Both the position numbers and the translations under genes were made by a program. From positions 1 through 46,530 of the forward strand of contig CALQRA010000009.1 in NCBI GenBank assembly GCA_943332855.1: a stretch of DNA of 46,530 nt, read 5' to 3'. The first letter of the stretch is position 1, and each line of letters opens with the position of its first letter. The DNA is from Candidatus Kuenenia stuttgartensis. Lineage in GTDB: Bacteria; Planctomycetota; Planctomycetia; Pirellulales; UBA1268. Below, one piece after another: positions 1-10,929 of the stretch. The notes beneath the pieces were generated by a model. The model saw nothing but the letters and a program-made list of their open reading frames with translations. It was not told the origin of the DNA and did no database searches.

Positions 1-51
1 ACCGAGCTCGACGAAGTCGTCGTCGAGGAGCTTCCGGGGGAGGCTGGGTGA
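1..51 (+). CDS. C-terminal tail of an upstream gene (partial)
   Basis: Frame 1 reads 16 residues, ending in an acidic stretch (VVVEELPGEAG), and stops with TGA at 49-51. The tail is too short to identify a family. The codon choice (GTC, GAG, CTC) fits the local GC-rich coding style, which is the only support that it is real. The next gene on the same strand starts about 87 bases later. Confidence 0.4.
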   Translation, partial: TELDEVVVEELPGEAG

Positions 52-138
52 ACCGGCCGGTTGTGAAGTATGATGGGTCCGGGGGGGACTGACGGATCTT
101 CGCTCCGCGCCCCCCCCTTCCCCGGTTTGGGAGTCATC

Positions 139-3100
139 ATGATCATGTCGAGCCGTCCGGTCAGCCCTCTTCGTTGCCTCCTCTGGGCCGCTCTGCCCGG
201 GCTTCTCGTCCTCCTCCAGGGGGGGGTGACTGCCGCCGCTGAGGCCCCTGCCGCCGGGCCGGTCAGCTACCACAAGCAGATCCGCCCCCTCTTCCAGGCC
301 AGTTGCCAGGGCTGTCACCAGCCGGCCAAGGCCCACGGGGCGTTCGTGATGACCGATGTCGCGCGGATGCTCGCCCCGGGCGATTCCGGGATGGCGGGGA
401 TCGTTCCCTCCAAGCCAGAGGAGAGCCGGCTGCTCGAGCTGATCACGGCCGGTCCCGATGGCGTCTCCGAGATGCCGAAGCAGGGGAAGCCGCTGTCAGC
501 CGCCGAGGTGGCGCTGGTGCGCCGCTGGATCAGCGAAGGGGCCCAGGACGACACCCCCCCCTCCGCTGCGCAGCGCGTCGATGCCGATCATCCTCCCGTC
601 TACTCGCGCCAGCCGGTGATCACCTCGCTCGATCTCTCCCCCGATGGTCGGCTCCTCGCCGTGTCGGGCTTCCATGAGGTGCTCCTGTTCGACGTGGCCG
701 GGGCCGAGGTTCCCGCCGCGCCACTGCGGCGCCTCGTCGGCCTCTCCGAGCGGATCCAGCGCGTCCGCTTCTCCCCCGACGGCAGCCAACTGGCGGTCAC
801 CGGCGGCAATCCCGGTCGGATGGGGGAAGTCCAGGTCTGGCACGTGGCTGATGGGACGCTTCTCCGCTCCCACCCCGTCACCTTCGATACCGTCTTCGGC
901 GGCTCCTGGTCGCCCGATGGCAAGCTGATCGCCTTCGGCTGCACCGACAACACCGTCCGCGCCATCGACGTCGCCAGCGGCGAGCAGGTGCTCTACCAGG
1001 GGGCCCATGAAGACTGGGCCCTCGACACGGTCTTCGCGCCGAAGGGGGATCATGTCATCTCCGTCGGCCGCGATATGTCGACGAAGCTCACGGAGCTCTC
1101 GACGCAGCGCTTCATCGACAACATCACCTCGATCACCCCCGGTGCCCTGCGCGGTGGGCTCTCCGCCCTCGACCGCCATCCGACCCTCGACCAGATCGTC
1201 GTCGCCGGCGCCGACGGCACGCCGCGCATCTACCGCATCCACCGTCATTCCACGCGCGTCATCGGTGACGATGCCAATCTGATCTTCCCCCTCTTTCCCC
1301 TCCCGGGGCGCGTGTTTGGCGTTCGCTTCTCCGCCGACGGGAAGCGGGTGGCCGCCGTCTCGAGCCTCGACGGCCGCGGTGAGCTCGTGATCGCCAGCTA
1401 CGACTACGACGCCGACGTGCCGAAGCCGGTCCTCGACGTGATGGCGAAGGTCCCGGGGGATGCCAACCGCAACGGGAGCCAGCGCTCGGCCGAGGAATGG
1501 AAGACGCTCGACGACTACCGCGCCACCGGCACCCGCGAGGTGGCGCGTGTCAGCCTCCCGGAGATGGGGGCCTATGCCGTCGCCTTCCAGCCCGGGGCCA
1601 ATGGCAGCCCGGCGGCGGTTGTCGTCGGGGGCGCCGATGGGCTCATTCGCTTCTTCGATGCCTCCACCGGTGCAGCGCTGCGCAGCTTTCCGGTGGCGAA
1701 GATCGACCAGGCGGCGGCCGCCCGCGGTGCCCTCCCCCTCCCCTGGCCGATCGAAGCTTCGCTTGAGCCAGAGCTGCCCCCGCCGAGCGTCACCGGGATC
1801 ACCGTCGAGCCGGCCGCGATCAACCTCGATGGCCCGTTTGCCGTCAGCCAGTTGGTCGTCACCGGCCAGATCGTCGGCGGCGGCTCGATCGACCTGACGC
1901 GGAGCGTGCGGTTTGAAGGGGCGGGCGAGGCGATCCCCGCCACGGGGCTCGTCTCAATCGGCCCCGGGGGGCTTGTCCGCCCGCTCGCCGACGGCGCTGC
2001 GAGCCTGCGAATCGTTCATGGCGAGCCGGGCAGCCCGGGGATGGTGATCAAGGAGATCCCGGTGGCGGTCGCGGGAACGAAAAACATTCCCGACGTCGAC
2101 TTCGTCCGCGACGTCAATCCGCTCCTGGCCAAGATGGGCTGCAACCAGGGCACGTGCCACGGTGCGGCGAAGGGGAAGAACGGCTTCAAGCTTTCCCTGC
2201 GCGGCTACGATCCGATCTACGACGTCCGCGCTCTCACCGATGATCACGGCGCCCGGCGCGTGAATCTCGCCAGCCCCGACGACAGCCTGATGCTGCTGAA
2301 GGCGGCGGCAGCGGTTCCCCATGCCGGCGGCCTCCTCACCCGCCCCGATGATCCCGCCTATCAGGTTGTGCGCCGCTGGATCGAGCAGGGGGCGAAGCTC
2401 GACACCGCCACGCCGCGGGTCGTCGGGATCACCGTCTTCCCGACCTCGGCCGTGATCGAGACGCCGGGGCGCCGGCAGCAGTTCCGCGTTGTCGCAAGCT
2501 ATGCCGACGGGCGGACGCGCGACGTCACCCGGGAGGCATTCCTCGACAGTGGCAATGGCGAGGTCGCCAGCGCCGATCGGCAGGGGCTCGTGACGGCCCT
2601 CCGCCGCGGCGAGGCGCCGATCCTCGTCCGCTATGAAGGCTCCTACGCCGCCGTCACGCTCACCGTGATGGGGGATCGCTCCGGATTTGAGTGGGCGCAG
2701 CCCGAGGCCTGGGGACCGATCGACACCCTCGTTGCCGGCAAGTGGGAGGCGATGAAGATCGAGCCGTCGCAGGTCTGCAGCGACGACGAGTTCCTCCGGC
2801 GCGTCGCCCTCGACCTCACCGGCATGCCCCCCTCGGCAACCGAGGTGAAGCGCTTCCTCTCCGATACGCGCGACACGCGGATCAAGCGAGCAGAGGTGGT
2901 GGCCCGGCTGATCGGCAGCGAGGCCTTCGTGGAGCACTGGACGAACAAGTGGTCTGACCTCCTCCAGGTGAACCCGAAGTTCCTCGGGGACGAGGGGTCA
3001 AAGGGACTGCGGAGCTGGATCCGCGGGAAGGTGGCTGCCAACACCCCCTACGACCAGTTTGCCCGCGAGATCCTCACGGCCACCGGCTCAAACCGGGAGA

Positions 3101-5334
3101 ACCCGGCCGCGGCCTATTACAAGACGCTCCGCGACCCGCTGGCGACGATGGAGAACACGACCCACCTTTTCTTGGGCGTGCGTTTCAACTGCAACAAGTG
3201 CCACGATCATCCGTTCGAACGCTGGACGCAGGATCAGTACTACGAGACGGCCGCGTTCTTCGCCCAAATCGGGCTCGACCGCGATCCCGAGAGTGGCGAT
3301 CGCAACATCGGTGGCACGGCCGTCGAGGGGGCCAAGCCGCTCTACGAGATCGTCGTCGACCGGGGCAGTGGCGAGGTGACGCACGAGCGGACCGGGAAGC
3401 CGGTGGCGCCGAAGTTTCCCTTTGATTGCGCCCATGCCGAGTCGGAAGGGATGAGCCGGCGCCAGCAACTCGCCGCCTGGATGACCTCCGCCGAGAATCC
3501 CTACTTCGCCAAGAGCTACGTCAACCGGCTGTGGGGCTATCTGTTCGGCGCCGGGATCATCGATCCGATCGACGACATCCGGGCCGGCAATCCGGCGACG
3601 AACCCGCCCCTCCTCGAGCACCTGACCAGATCGTTCATCGACAGCGGCTTCGACATGCGGCACGTCCTCACCGAGATCTGCACCTCGCGGACGTACGGGC
3701 TGTCGGTGAACGACAACCGCTGGAACGACGACGACAAGATCAACTACTCGCATGCCCTCCCCCGCCGCCTCCCGGCGGAGACCCTCTACGACACCCTCCA
3801 TGCCGTCGTCGGCTCGCCGACCCGGTTTCCGGGCTATCCGGAGGGGACGCGGGCGGCGGCGCTGCCTGACGTGTCGGCGGCCCTCGGGGCTGGCTTCCTC
3901 CAAACCTTCGGCAAGCCGACGCGCGAAAGCGCCTGCGAATGCGAGCGGGCCGGCGGCGTGGCCCTCGGGCCGGTGATGGCGTTGGTGAGCGGCCCGACCG
4001 TCGGCGACGTGCTCGCCGATCCGGGGAGCGAACTGGCCAAGCTCGTCGCCAGCCAGACTGACGACGACAGGCTCGTCAACGAAGTCTTTCTGCGGATTCT
4101 GAACCGGCCGAGCCGGCCGGAGGAGATCGCCGCGGTGAAGCGGGCCGGGGACGAGATCACGGCCGACCATGCGGCCCTCTCCGGCGAGCTTGCCAGCGCA
4201 GAGGCGGCGTGGACGGCGCGGAAGGATGTCCTCGAGGCCCAGCGGCAGGCACGCATCGCGGGGGCCAAACAGGCGCTCGTCGACGGCACAGCCGCCCACG
4301 AGCCGCGCCGCTTGGAGCTCGAACAGCAGCGGGCCGATCGGCTCGCCGCGGCGGTGGCAGCGATCGAGGGCTATCGGGCCAATCCTTGGGCCGCGCTTGA
4401 GCGGACGGAGCGCGAGGTGGCCGAGGCGGCGACGTGGCAGGTGCTCGTGCCGACAGCGATGCAGTCGCGGGCCGGGGCGACGCTGACGGCGCAGCCCGAC
4501 GGCTCGATCCTTGTCGCCGGCACCCTCGGCGACGACACGACGACGCTCACGATCCCCTTCCCGGCCGGCACCTATACCGGCCTCCGGCTCGAGGTGCTTC
4601 CTGACCCAAGCCTCCCTGGCGCCGGCTCGGGCCGGGCCGACGACGGCAACTTCGTCCTCACCGAGATCCTCGGCGACATCGCCCCGGCGGCCCGCCCCGG
4701 GGAGAAGGCCCCGCTCGACTTCAGCCGGGCCGTCGCCGATTTCGCGCAGGCGAACCTCGGCGTCGAACTGGCGATCGACAAGAATCCCACCAACCCCGGC
4801 CAAGGCTGGGCGGTTCACCCGCGGATGCAAGAGCCGCACTGGGCGGTTTTTGAGTTCCGCGAGCCGCGCGTCTTGGCTGAACCGGCTCTCCTCACGATCG
4901 TCCTCGAGCAGCGTTTCCAGGGGGCGAAGTGGAATCTTGGCCGCTTCCGCCTCTCGGCGACTGCGGCGAAGGGGCCGTTGCCGCTCGGGCCCCTGGCCCG
5001 CGTGGCGGAGATCGCGGGCAAGCCGCGGGCAAACCGGAGCCCCGAGGAGCATGCCGAACTCGCCGCGATCATCGACCGCACCGATGCGGTCGGCCAGAAG
5101 CTGCGCGGCGAGCTTGTCGAGGCCCAGAAGCCGCTCCCCCCCGAACCGGGGCTCGTCGCCCTCGCGGCGGCCATCGGCGTCGCCGAAACCGCTGTTCCCG
5201 AAGATCCCGCGATGCTCCGGCTGCGGGCCGACGCCGCGGCGAGTGCCAACCAGATCGCTAACCGGCGGCTGACGACGATCCAGGACCTTGCCTGGGCCCT
5301 CATCAACAGCCCGGCGTTCTTCTTCAACCACTGA
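139..5334 (+). CDS. Secreted planctomycete cytochrome/WD40/DUF1549/DUF1553 giant protein
   Basis: This is a 1,731-residue exported protein if started at the ATG at 139, which gives a good signal peptide (hydrophobic run LLWAALPGLLVLL, then an Ala-rich cleavage region); an in-frame ATG lies upstream at 70. In order it holds: a PSCyt1-type haem site SCQGCH (C56, C59, H60); a beta-propeller of WD40-like repeats (about 160-530); a Big2-like segment; a second planctomycete cytochrome site CNQGTCH from C668; another Ig-like segment; DUF1549 (about 850-1070) with a third haem site CNKCH (C1018, C1021, H1022); and DUF1553 (from about 1100). A coiled-coil and beta-rich insert of about 380 residues separates the DUF1553 body from its usual closing motif (LAWALINSPAFFFNH). 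Family knowledge: such proteins abound in planctomycetes, are usually paired with DUF1501 proteins, and are thought to act in periplasmic degradation. Substrate and reaction are unknown. Confidence 0.93.
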   Translation: MIMSSRPVSPLRCLLWAALPGLLVLLQGGVTAAAEAPAAGPVSYHKQIRPLFQASCQGCHQPAKAHGAFVMTDVARMLAPGDSGMAGIVPSKPEESRLLELITAGPDGVSEMPKQGKPLSAAEVALVRRWISEGAQDDTPPSAAQRVDADHPPVYSRQPVITSLDLSPDGRLLAVSGFHEVLLFDVAGAEVPAAPLRRLVGLSERIQRVRFSPDGSQLAVTGGNPGRMGEVQVWHVADGTLLRSHPVTFDTVFGGSWSPDGKLIAFGCTDNTVRAIDVASGEQVLYQGAHEDWALDTVFAPKGDHVISVGRDMSTKLTELSTQRFIDNITSITPGALRGGLSALDRHPTLDQIVVAGADGTPRIYRIHRHSTRVIGDDANLIFPLFPLPGRVFGVRFSADGKRVAAVSSLDGRGELVIASYDYDADVPKPVLDVMAKVPGDANRNGSQRSAEEWKTLDDYRATGTREVARVSLPEMGAYAVAFQPGANGSPAAVVVGGADGLIRFFDASTGAALRSFPVAKIDQAAAARGALPLPWPIEASLEPELPPPSVTGITVEPAAINLDGPFAVSQLVVTGQIVGGGSIDLTRSVRFEGAGEAIPATGLVSIGPGGLVRPLADGAASLRIVHGEPGSPGMVIKEIPVAVAGTKNIPDVDFVRDVNPLLAKMGCNQGTCHGAAKGKNGFKLSLRGYDPIYDVRALTDDHGARRVNLASPDDSLMLLKAAAAVPHAGGLLTRPDDPAYQVVRRWIEQGAKLDTATPRVVGITVFPTSAVIETPGRRQQFRVVASYADGRTRDVTREAFLDSGNGEVASADRQGLVTALRRGEAPILVRYEGSYAAVTLTVMGDRSGFEWAQPEAWGPIDTLVAGKWEAMKIEPSQVCSDDEFLRRVALDLTGMPPSATEVKRFLSDTRDTRIKRAEVVARLIGSEAFVEHWTNKWSDLLQVNPKFLGDEGSKGLRSWIRGKVAANTPYDQFAREILTATGSNRENPAAAYYKTLRDPLATMENTTHLFLGVRFNCNKCHDHPFERWTQDQYYETAAFFAQIGLDRDPESGDRNIGGTAVEGAKPLYEIVVDRGSGEVTHERTGKPVAPKFPFDCAHAESEGMSRRQQLAAWMTSAENPYFAKSYVNRLWGYLFGAGIIDPIDDIRAGNPATNPPLLEHLTRSFIDSGFDMRHVLTEICTSRTYGLSVNDNRWNDDDKINYSHALPRRLPAETLYDTLHAVVGSPTRFPGYPEGTRAAALPDVSAALGAGFLQTFGKPTRESACECERAGGVALGPVMALVSGPTVGDVLADPGSELAKLVASQTDDDRLVNEVFLRILNRPSRPEEIAAVKRAGDEITADHAALSGELASAEAAWTARKDVLEAQRQARIAGAKQALVDGTAAHEPRRLELEQQRADRLAAAVAAIEGYRANPWAALERTEREVAEAATWQVLVPTAMQSRAGATLTAQPDGSILVAGTLGDDTTTLTIPFPAGTYTGLRLEVLPDPSLPGAGSGRADDGNFVLTEILGDIAPAARPGEKAPLDFSRAVADFAQANLGVELAIDKNPTNPGQGWAVHPRMQEPHWAVFEFREPRVLAEPALLTIVLEQRFQGAKWNLGRFRLSATAAKGPLPLGPLARVAEIAGKPRANRSPEEHAELAAIIDRTDAVGQKLRGELVEAQKPLPPEPGLVALAAAIGVAETAVPEDPAMLRLRADAAASANQIANRRLTTIQDLAWALINSPAFFFNH

Positions 5335-5440
5335 TTGAAACCGACCATTTCGGCCGATCCCTGAAGGGACCGGCTCTGCACGTCACCGACCGTGAGTCGG
5401 GCCCCACCAGGGGCCTGTTCCCCCGCAGGAGAAGTTGAAC

Positions 5441-6922
<1,482 letters not shown>

Positions 6923-6937
6923 GCGGGCCGCGGCCGA

Positions 6938-9900
6938 TTACTCCGGTGCCACGCCCCTGAGCCCCGCAAGCCATTCGACGAGATCGCGAAGCTCGCGCGG
7001 GGTGAGCTTGGCGGCGATGTCGGCCGGCATGGCGGAAGCGCCGGTGGCCCGGTCTTCGATCGACGCGGCGGTGAGGCGCTCCTCGCGGCCGTCGCCGGTG
7101 AGGATCGTGAGCCCTTCGTCGGTCTCCGCCTTGACGATCCCGCTCACCGTCCGCCCGTCATCGGTGACGACGACGGTCGTCCGGTAACCGTCGGCGAACT
7201 GGGCGCTGGGGGTAAGGAGACTCTCGAGGAGGTAGGCGCGATTGCGCTTCAGACCCGTCGTGTCGAGCGGCGGGCCGACGATCCCGCCGCTGCCCCCGAC
7301 GGCGTGGCAGCGGAGGCATTCGACGTTTGCCTTCCGGAGGAAGAGATCGCGGCCGCGCGCCGCGTCGCCACCGACGAGCACGCCGCCGCCGCTGGCAGCG
7401 AGCCCTAGCACCCGCTGCCGGTCGCCGCCAGCGGCCTCGATCACCTCGAGGGAGAGCCGGGCATCGAGCGAGCCCGCTTCGAGACGGGCAACGAGCGCCC
7501 CGGTCGCCTCGCCGGCTGAGCTGCCGAGGGATTTGAGGAGATCGATTCCTGCCTGCTGCTCCCGCAGCTCGCTGTCGCTCGTGGCCGACTCGACACAGGC
7601 CGCGAGGACCTCCGCGGCGAGGGCCCGGGCGGCCGCGTCGTCGGGGGTGGTCGCGAGGGCCGCGCCGCGCACCTGGCGCGCGGCGGAACGGACCTCGGGG
7701 AGCGGGTCGGCTGACAGGCTCGCGGCGATCCGGAATGCCTCGGCAGGGACGCTCGCGGCGAGGGCCGAGAGGGCGGCTGCCCGGGTCGCGGCCGGGCGCG
7801 AGGAATCGGTGGCGGCAGCGACGAGCAGCGCCCTGATCCCGGGGACTTCGAGCTTGGCTGCCGTCCGCAGGGCTTCGGCCTGCACCGCCTCTCCGGCGCT
7901 CGAGGCGAGGATCGAGGGGAGCGTTCGTTCGAGCGCCGCTCGGGCCGGGGCCGGGTCGCGCGGGGCGATCGGCCGCCACGCTCCCCACACCCGGTCGCGC
8001 GGCGGCGGGGCGGCCCAGTCGCCGAGCACCGCGAGGGCCTGGAGGCGGAGCGCTGTCGGTGCATCGGCCCTCGTCACGAACGCTGCGAGCCGGTCAGCGT
8101 CAGCCTCCGATCCGAGTCGCTCGCAGGCGGCGATCGCCCGGCGGGTGAAGGCGTCGCCGTCGGGGCCGGTGACTGGGCCTTCGAGGAGGCGGCGCGCCAG
8201 TTCGTTTCGGGCCCGCTCGATGGGGACGTCGTAGGCGGCCCGGGCCGCTTCGAGCACGATCCGCGGATCGGTGTCATCAAGGCAGGTGGCGATCCCCCGG
8301 TCACGGGTGCGGCGCATTGCCAGGCATCCCGCCAGGCGGACGGCGGGATCGGGATCGGCGACGAGCCGCTCGAGGTCTGCGGGTATCGCGTGTTCAACCA
8401 GCGCCATCACGAGCGGATGCCGGGCATGGGGATCGCCGAGCGGCGTGCGGACCCCCTCGGCCCGGATCGCGGCGATGATCGCCGGGAGAACGGCGTCGTC
8501 GTCACGGCCTCTGGTCTCGAGGCGACCGAGTCGCGCCAGGGCGATCCCGGCAGCCGCGCGGACGTGGGGATGGGGATCGGCGAGGGCCCGGAGCACCGGC
8601 TCGACCCCCCGGGAGTCGTGCAGGTCACCGAGCGCCCTCGTCGCCACCATCCGAATCTCCCAGGCCCCGTCGGAGAGGCATCGAGACAGGACGTCTCCGA
8701 GTCGGAGTGTGAGGAGAAAAGCAGGCCCGGGGGCGTGGCGACGCCTCCACCGCACCACCTGTTCGAGCCCCTGGATCGCGTGGACGCGGGCGAGCACCGG
8801 TCGGCTGGTGTCGTCAGCCAAGGTTATGAAAGCCGCGGCGTGGTCACGTCTGGCAAGTTCAAACTGCGCCTCGCGACGGATTCGCCGGTCCGGATGATCG
8901 AGAAGGCGATCGAGGGGGTCGACGTCGAGCGCGGTCCAGTCCCCGGCGAGGAGCGAGCGGACCTCCTCGACGATCCGCCGGCGCTCTTCTGCCTCGTCAG
9001 CCTCAAGGTCGGTGGGAAACAACCGCCACAGCCTCCCCTTCCCTTCCCCTTCCCACCCCTGCACCCAGTCGCTCACCCACAGCGCCCCGTCGGGGCCCAT
9101 CTCCACGTCGGTGGCGAGGATGTGCCGGAAGGTCTCGTCGGCATCGACGAGCTCGAAGCTGGCTCCGAGCGGACGGACCCGAAAGGTGTGGACGAGGCTC
9201 GTGGTCGCCGCGCCGCGGAAGTCGGCAAGGAAGAAGCGGCCGTCGAACCACGGGGTGAGCCCGGTGCCGGGATAGGCAGCAAACCCGGCGGGGCCTGCGC
9301 CGACATGCCCCACCGGCGGCAGGATCCAGGCCGGCTGGCCGTCGAACGCCGTCCGCCACAACTGCTCGCGGTTGAAGGGGCCGCGATCGGGGAGGTATTG
9401 CACCGGCCCACGCCAGCCCGAATCCCCTCCCGGCACGACATGGACCAGCCGCGTCCGGTCGCCACCGTCGGTGTTGTTGTCGCAGGTGAAGCAATGCCCA
9501 AGGTCGTCGAAGGCGAGCTCCTGCGGATTCCGCAGGCCCGTCGCCACCACTTCGAGGCCGGAGCCATCGGGCTCGCAGCGGAACACGGCGCCGCTCTCGG
9601 GATCGCTGGCGACGCCCCCCTCGTGCTCGACTCGGTAGCCGCGGTCGCCGATCGAAAACCATAGCCGGCCGTCGGGGCCGAGGGTGAGGCCGTGGAGATC
9701 GTGCCCTTGGATCGCCGTGCGCACGCCGAAGCCGACATGGAGGGGGAGCTTCTCGTCAGCCACGCCATCGCCATCGGCGTCGCGGAAGCGCCACAGGTGG
9801 GGAATACAGGCGTAGAAGACGTCGCCGTGGTGGGCGAGGACCCCGGCGCCATGCCCGTCAATGAGCCGGTTGAAGCCAGTGGCAAACACCGTCGCGGTAT

Positions 9901-10399
9901 CCCCCCGGCCGTCGCCGTCGGTGTCGACGATGCGGCGGAGCCGGTCGGTTTCGACGACCCAATCCTTCGCCTTCTCGCCGAGGATGCGGACCATCGAATC
10001 AAAACGCTCGTCGACGGTGTCGTTGGCGAGATCGGCGTCGAGCCAGCGGTCGTCGTTGATGCGAACGTTATCCCCGACTCCCTTGTGGGCCCGGAAAGCC
10101 TCGCAGACGTACGCCCGTCCCTGCTCGTCGATCGAGAAGGCGACGGGGTTGGCTAGCAACGGCTCGGCGGCCCACGCCTCGGCAGCAAAGCCCGCCGGCA
10201 GGCCGAAGGTGGTCCTCGCCGCCTCGGGCTCGGCCGAGGCCGCCGCGATCCGCGGCTCGCGCGGCGGCGGCGGGGGCTCGATTCCGGGAACGGCCGGGGG
10301 CGTTGAGGAGGCGACTGGCACGAGGAGGGTGAGGCTGCTGATCGCGATGAGCAGCGGCGCTGCAATGATCGCGGCCCGGGTGGGGCGGAGCAAAGGCAT
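6938..10399 (-). CDS. PVC-type haem-binding protein: beta-propeller, HEAT repeats, cytochrome c
   Basis: A 1,153-residue exported protein with an N-terminal signal (MPLLRPTRAAIIAAPLLIAI). Residues of about 60-480 form a PQQ/glucose-dehydrogenase-like propeller of the planctomycete 'membrane-bound dehydrogenase' type, with repeated D-x-D-G-D-G calcium-like loops (DTDGDGRGD, DADGDGVAD). A long Ala/Arg-rich HEAT-like helical section (about 500-1000) follows. The C-terminus is a PVC-type cytochrome c domain with CLRCH (C1028, C1031, H1032) and a late Met (SAMPADIAAKLT) suited to be the sixth haem ligand. Family role: probable periplasmic sugar or alcohol oxidation with electron transfer to the bound haem; the substrate cannot be read from sequence. 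Its stop lies only 15 bases from the stop of the convergent DUF1501 gene. Confidence 0.92.
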   Translation of the reverse strand: MPLLRPTRAAIIAAPLLIAISSLTLLVPVASSTPPAVPGIEPPPPPREPRIAAASAEPEAARTTFGLPAGFAAEAWAAEPLLANPVAFSIDEQGRAYVCEAFRAHKGVGDNVRINDDRWLDADLANDTVDERFDSMVRILGEKAKDWVVETDRLRRIVDTDGDGRGDTATVFATGFNRLIDGHGAGVLAHHGDVFYACIPHLWRFRDADGDGVADEKLPLHVGFGVRTAIQGHDLHGLTLGPDGRLWFSIGDRGYRVEHEGGVASDPESGAVFRCEPDGSGLEVVATGLRNPQELAFDDLGHCFTCDNNTDGGDRTRLVHVVPGGDSGWRGPVQYLPDRGPFNREQLWRTAFDGQPAWILPPVGHVGAGPAGFAAYPGTGLTPWFDGRFFLADFRGAATTSLVHTFRVRPLGASFELVDADETFRHILATDVEMGPDGALWVSDWVQGWEGEGKGRLWRLFPTDLEADEAEERRRIVEEVRSLLAGDWTALDVDPLDRLLDHPDRRIRREAQFELARRDHAAAFITLADDTSRPVLARVHAIQGLEQVVRWRRRHAPGPAFLLTLRLGDVLSRCLSDGAWEIRMVATRALGDLHDSRGVEPVLRALADPHPHVRAAAGIALARLGRLETRGRDDDAVLPAIIAAIRAEGVRTPLGDPHARHPLVMALVEHAIPADLERLVADPDPAVRLAGCLAMRRTRDRGIATCLDDTDPRIVLEAARAAYDVPIERARNELARRLLEGPVTGPDGDAFTRRAIAACERLGSEADADRLAAFVTRADAPTALRLQALAVLGDWAAPPPRDRVWGAWRPIAPRDPAPARAALERTLPSILASSAGEAVQAEALRTAAKLEVPGIRALLVAAATDSSRPAATRAAALSALAASVPAEAFRIAASLSADPLPEVRSAARQVRGAALATTPDDAAARALAAEVLAACVESATSDSELREQQAGIDLLKSLGSSAGEATGALVARLEAGSLDARLSLEVIEAAGGDRQRVLGLAASGGGVLVGGDAARGRDLFLRKANVECLRCHAVGGSGGIVGPPLDTTGLKRNRAYLLESLLTPSAQFADGYRTTVVVTDDGRTVSGIVKAETDEGLTILTGDGREERLTAASIEDRATGASAMPADIAAKLTPRELRDLVEWLAGLRGVAPE

Positions 10400-10468
10400 G
10401 GGAAAACCTGCAAGCGGGGACGGCGACCATGGCCAACAGGCCGCGCGGCCGACTCCCCCGTCACCGAT

Positions 10469-10882
10469 TCACCCGGAGCCGTCGGCGCTGTCTTTGGCCA
10501 GTGCCGATCGTACCCGTTCGACGACCGCTGGCAGCGCACCGAGCAGTTCACCGCGGCTGACGACGAGGTCGGCCCCCGCTTCGGCGGCTTCCGTGAGGCG
10601 ATCGACGGCGACATGCGGGCCGAAAGCGATGATCGCGGCCCGCTCGGCGCCGGCGGCCGTCTGGGTGTCGCGGAAGCCCTTGGCTCGTTCAACCAGAGCC
10701 GTCGCGGTGCGGCCATTCACCTGGAGATCAACAACGATCACCGCAAACGGCCCGCCCCGGGGGGCAGCCGCGGCGGGCCCGAGTGCCTCGACCGTCGCCG
10801 GGATCGCCGCGGCGCCTCCGGCGATCCGGCTTGAGACCATCAAGTCGGGCGTGAGAAGGAGGATGCTGATCGAGTCGGGCAT
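10469..10882 (-). CDS. Small receiver-like (CheY-fold) protein
   Basis: A protein of 137 residues from the ATG at 10882. The pattern of a hydrophobic first strand (ISILLLTPD), a central strand ending in Asp (VIVVDLQV), a later strand (AAIIAFGPH) and an AGADLVVSRGEL segment matches a response-regulator receiver fold. It has no output domain. The frame also extends to a GTG at 10933 that overlaps the stop of the upstream metalloprotease gene as GTGA, which would couple translation. The ATG is preferred because the first beta-strand begins right after it. The acidic pair usually found after strand 1 is only partly kept (TPD), so phosphorylation is uncertain. Function unknown. Confidence 0.65.
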   Translation of the reverse strand: MPDSISILLLTPDLMVSSRIAGGAAAIPATVEALGPAAAAPRGGPFAVIVVDLQVNGRTATALVERAKGFRDTQTAAGAERAAIIAFGPHVAVDRLTEAAEAGADLVVSRGELLGALPAVVERVRSALAKDSADGSG

Positions 10883-10929
10883 TGGCTTTCCCAAGGTGTG
10901 GTACTGGGCGGCTCTGTCGGGGAGATCGG

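Noticed and set aside
3088..5331. A 747-codon open frame antisense to the DUF1549/1553 gene
   Set aside because: High GC keeps antisense frames open. The translation is Arg/Gly/Asp-rich with no motif, while the plus strand has clear haem and DUF motifs.
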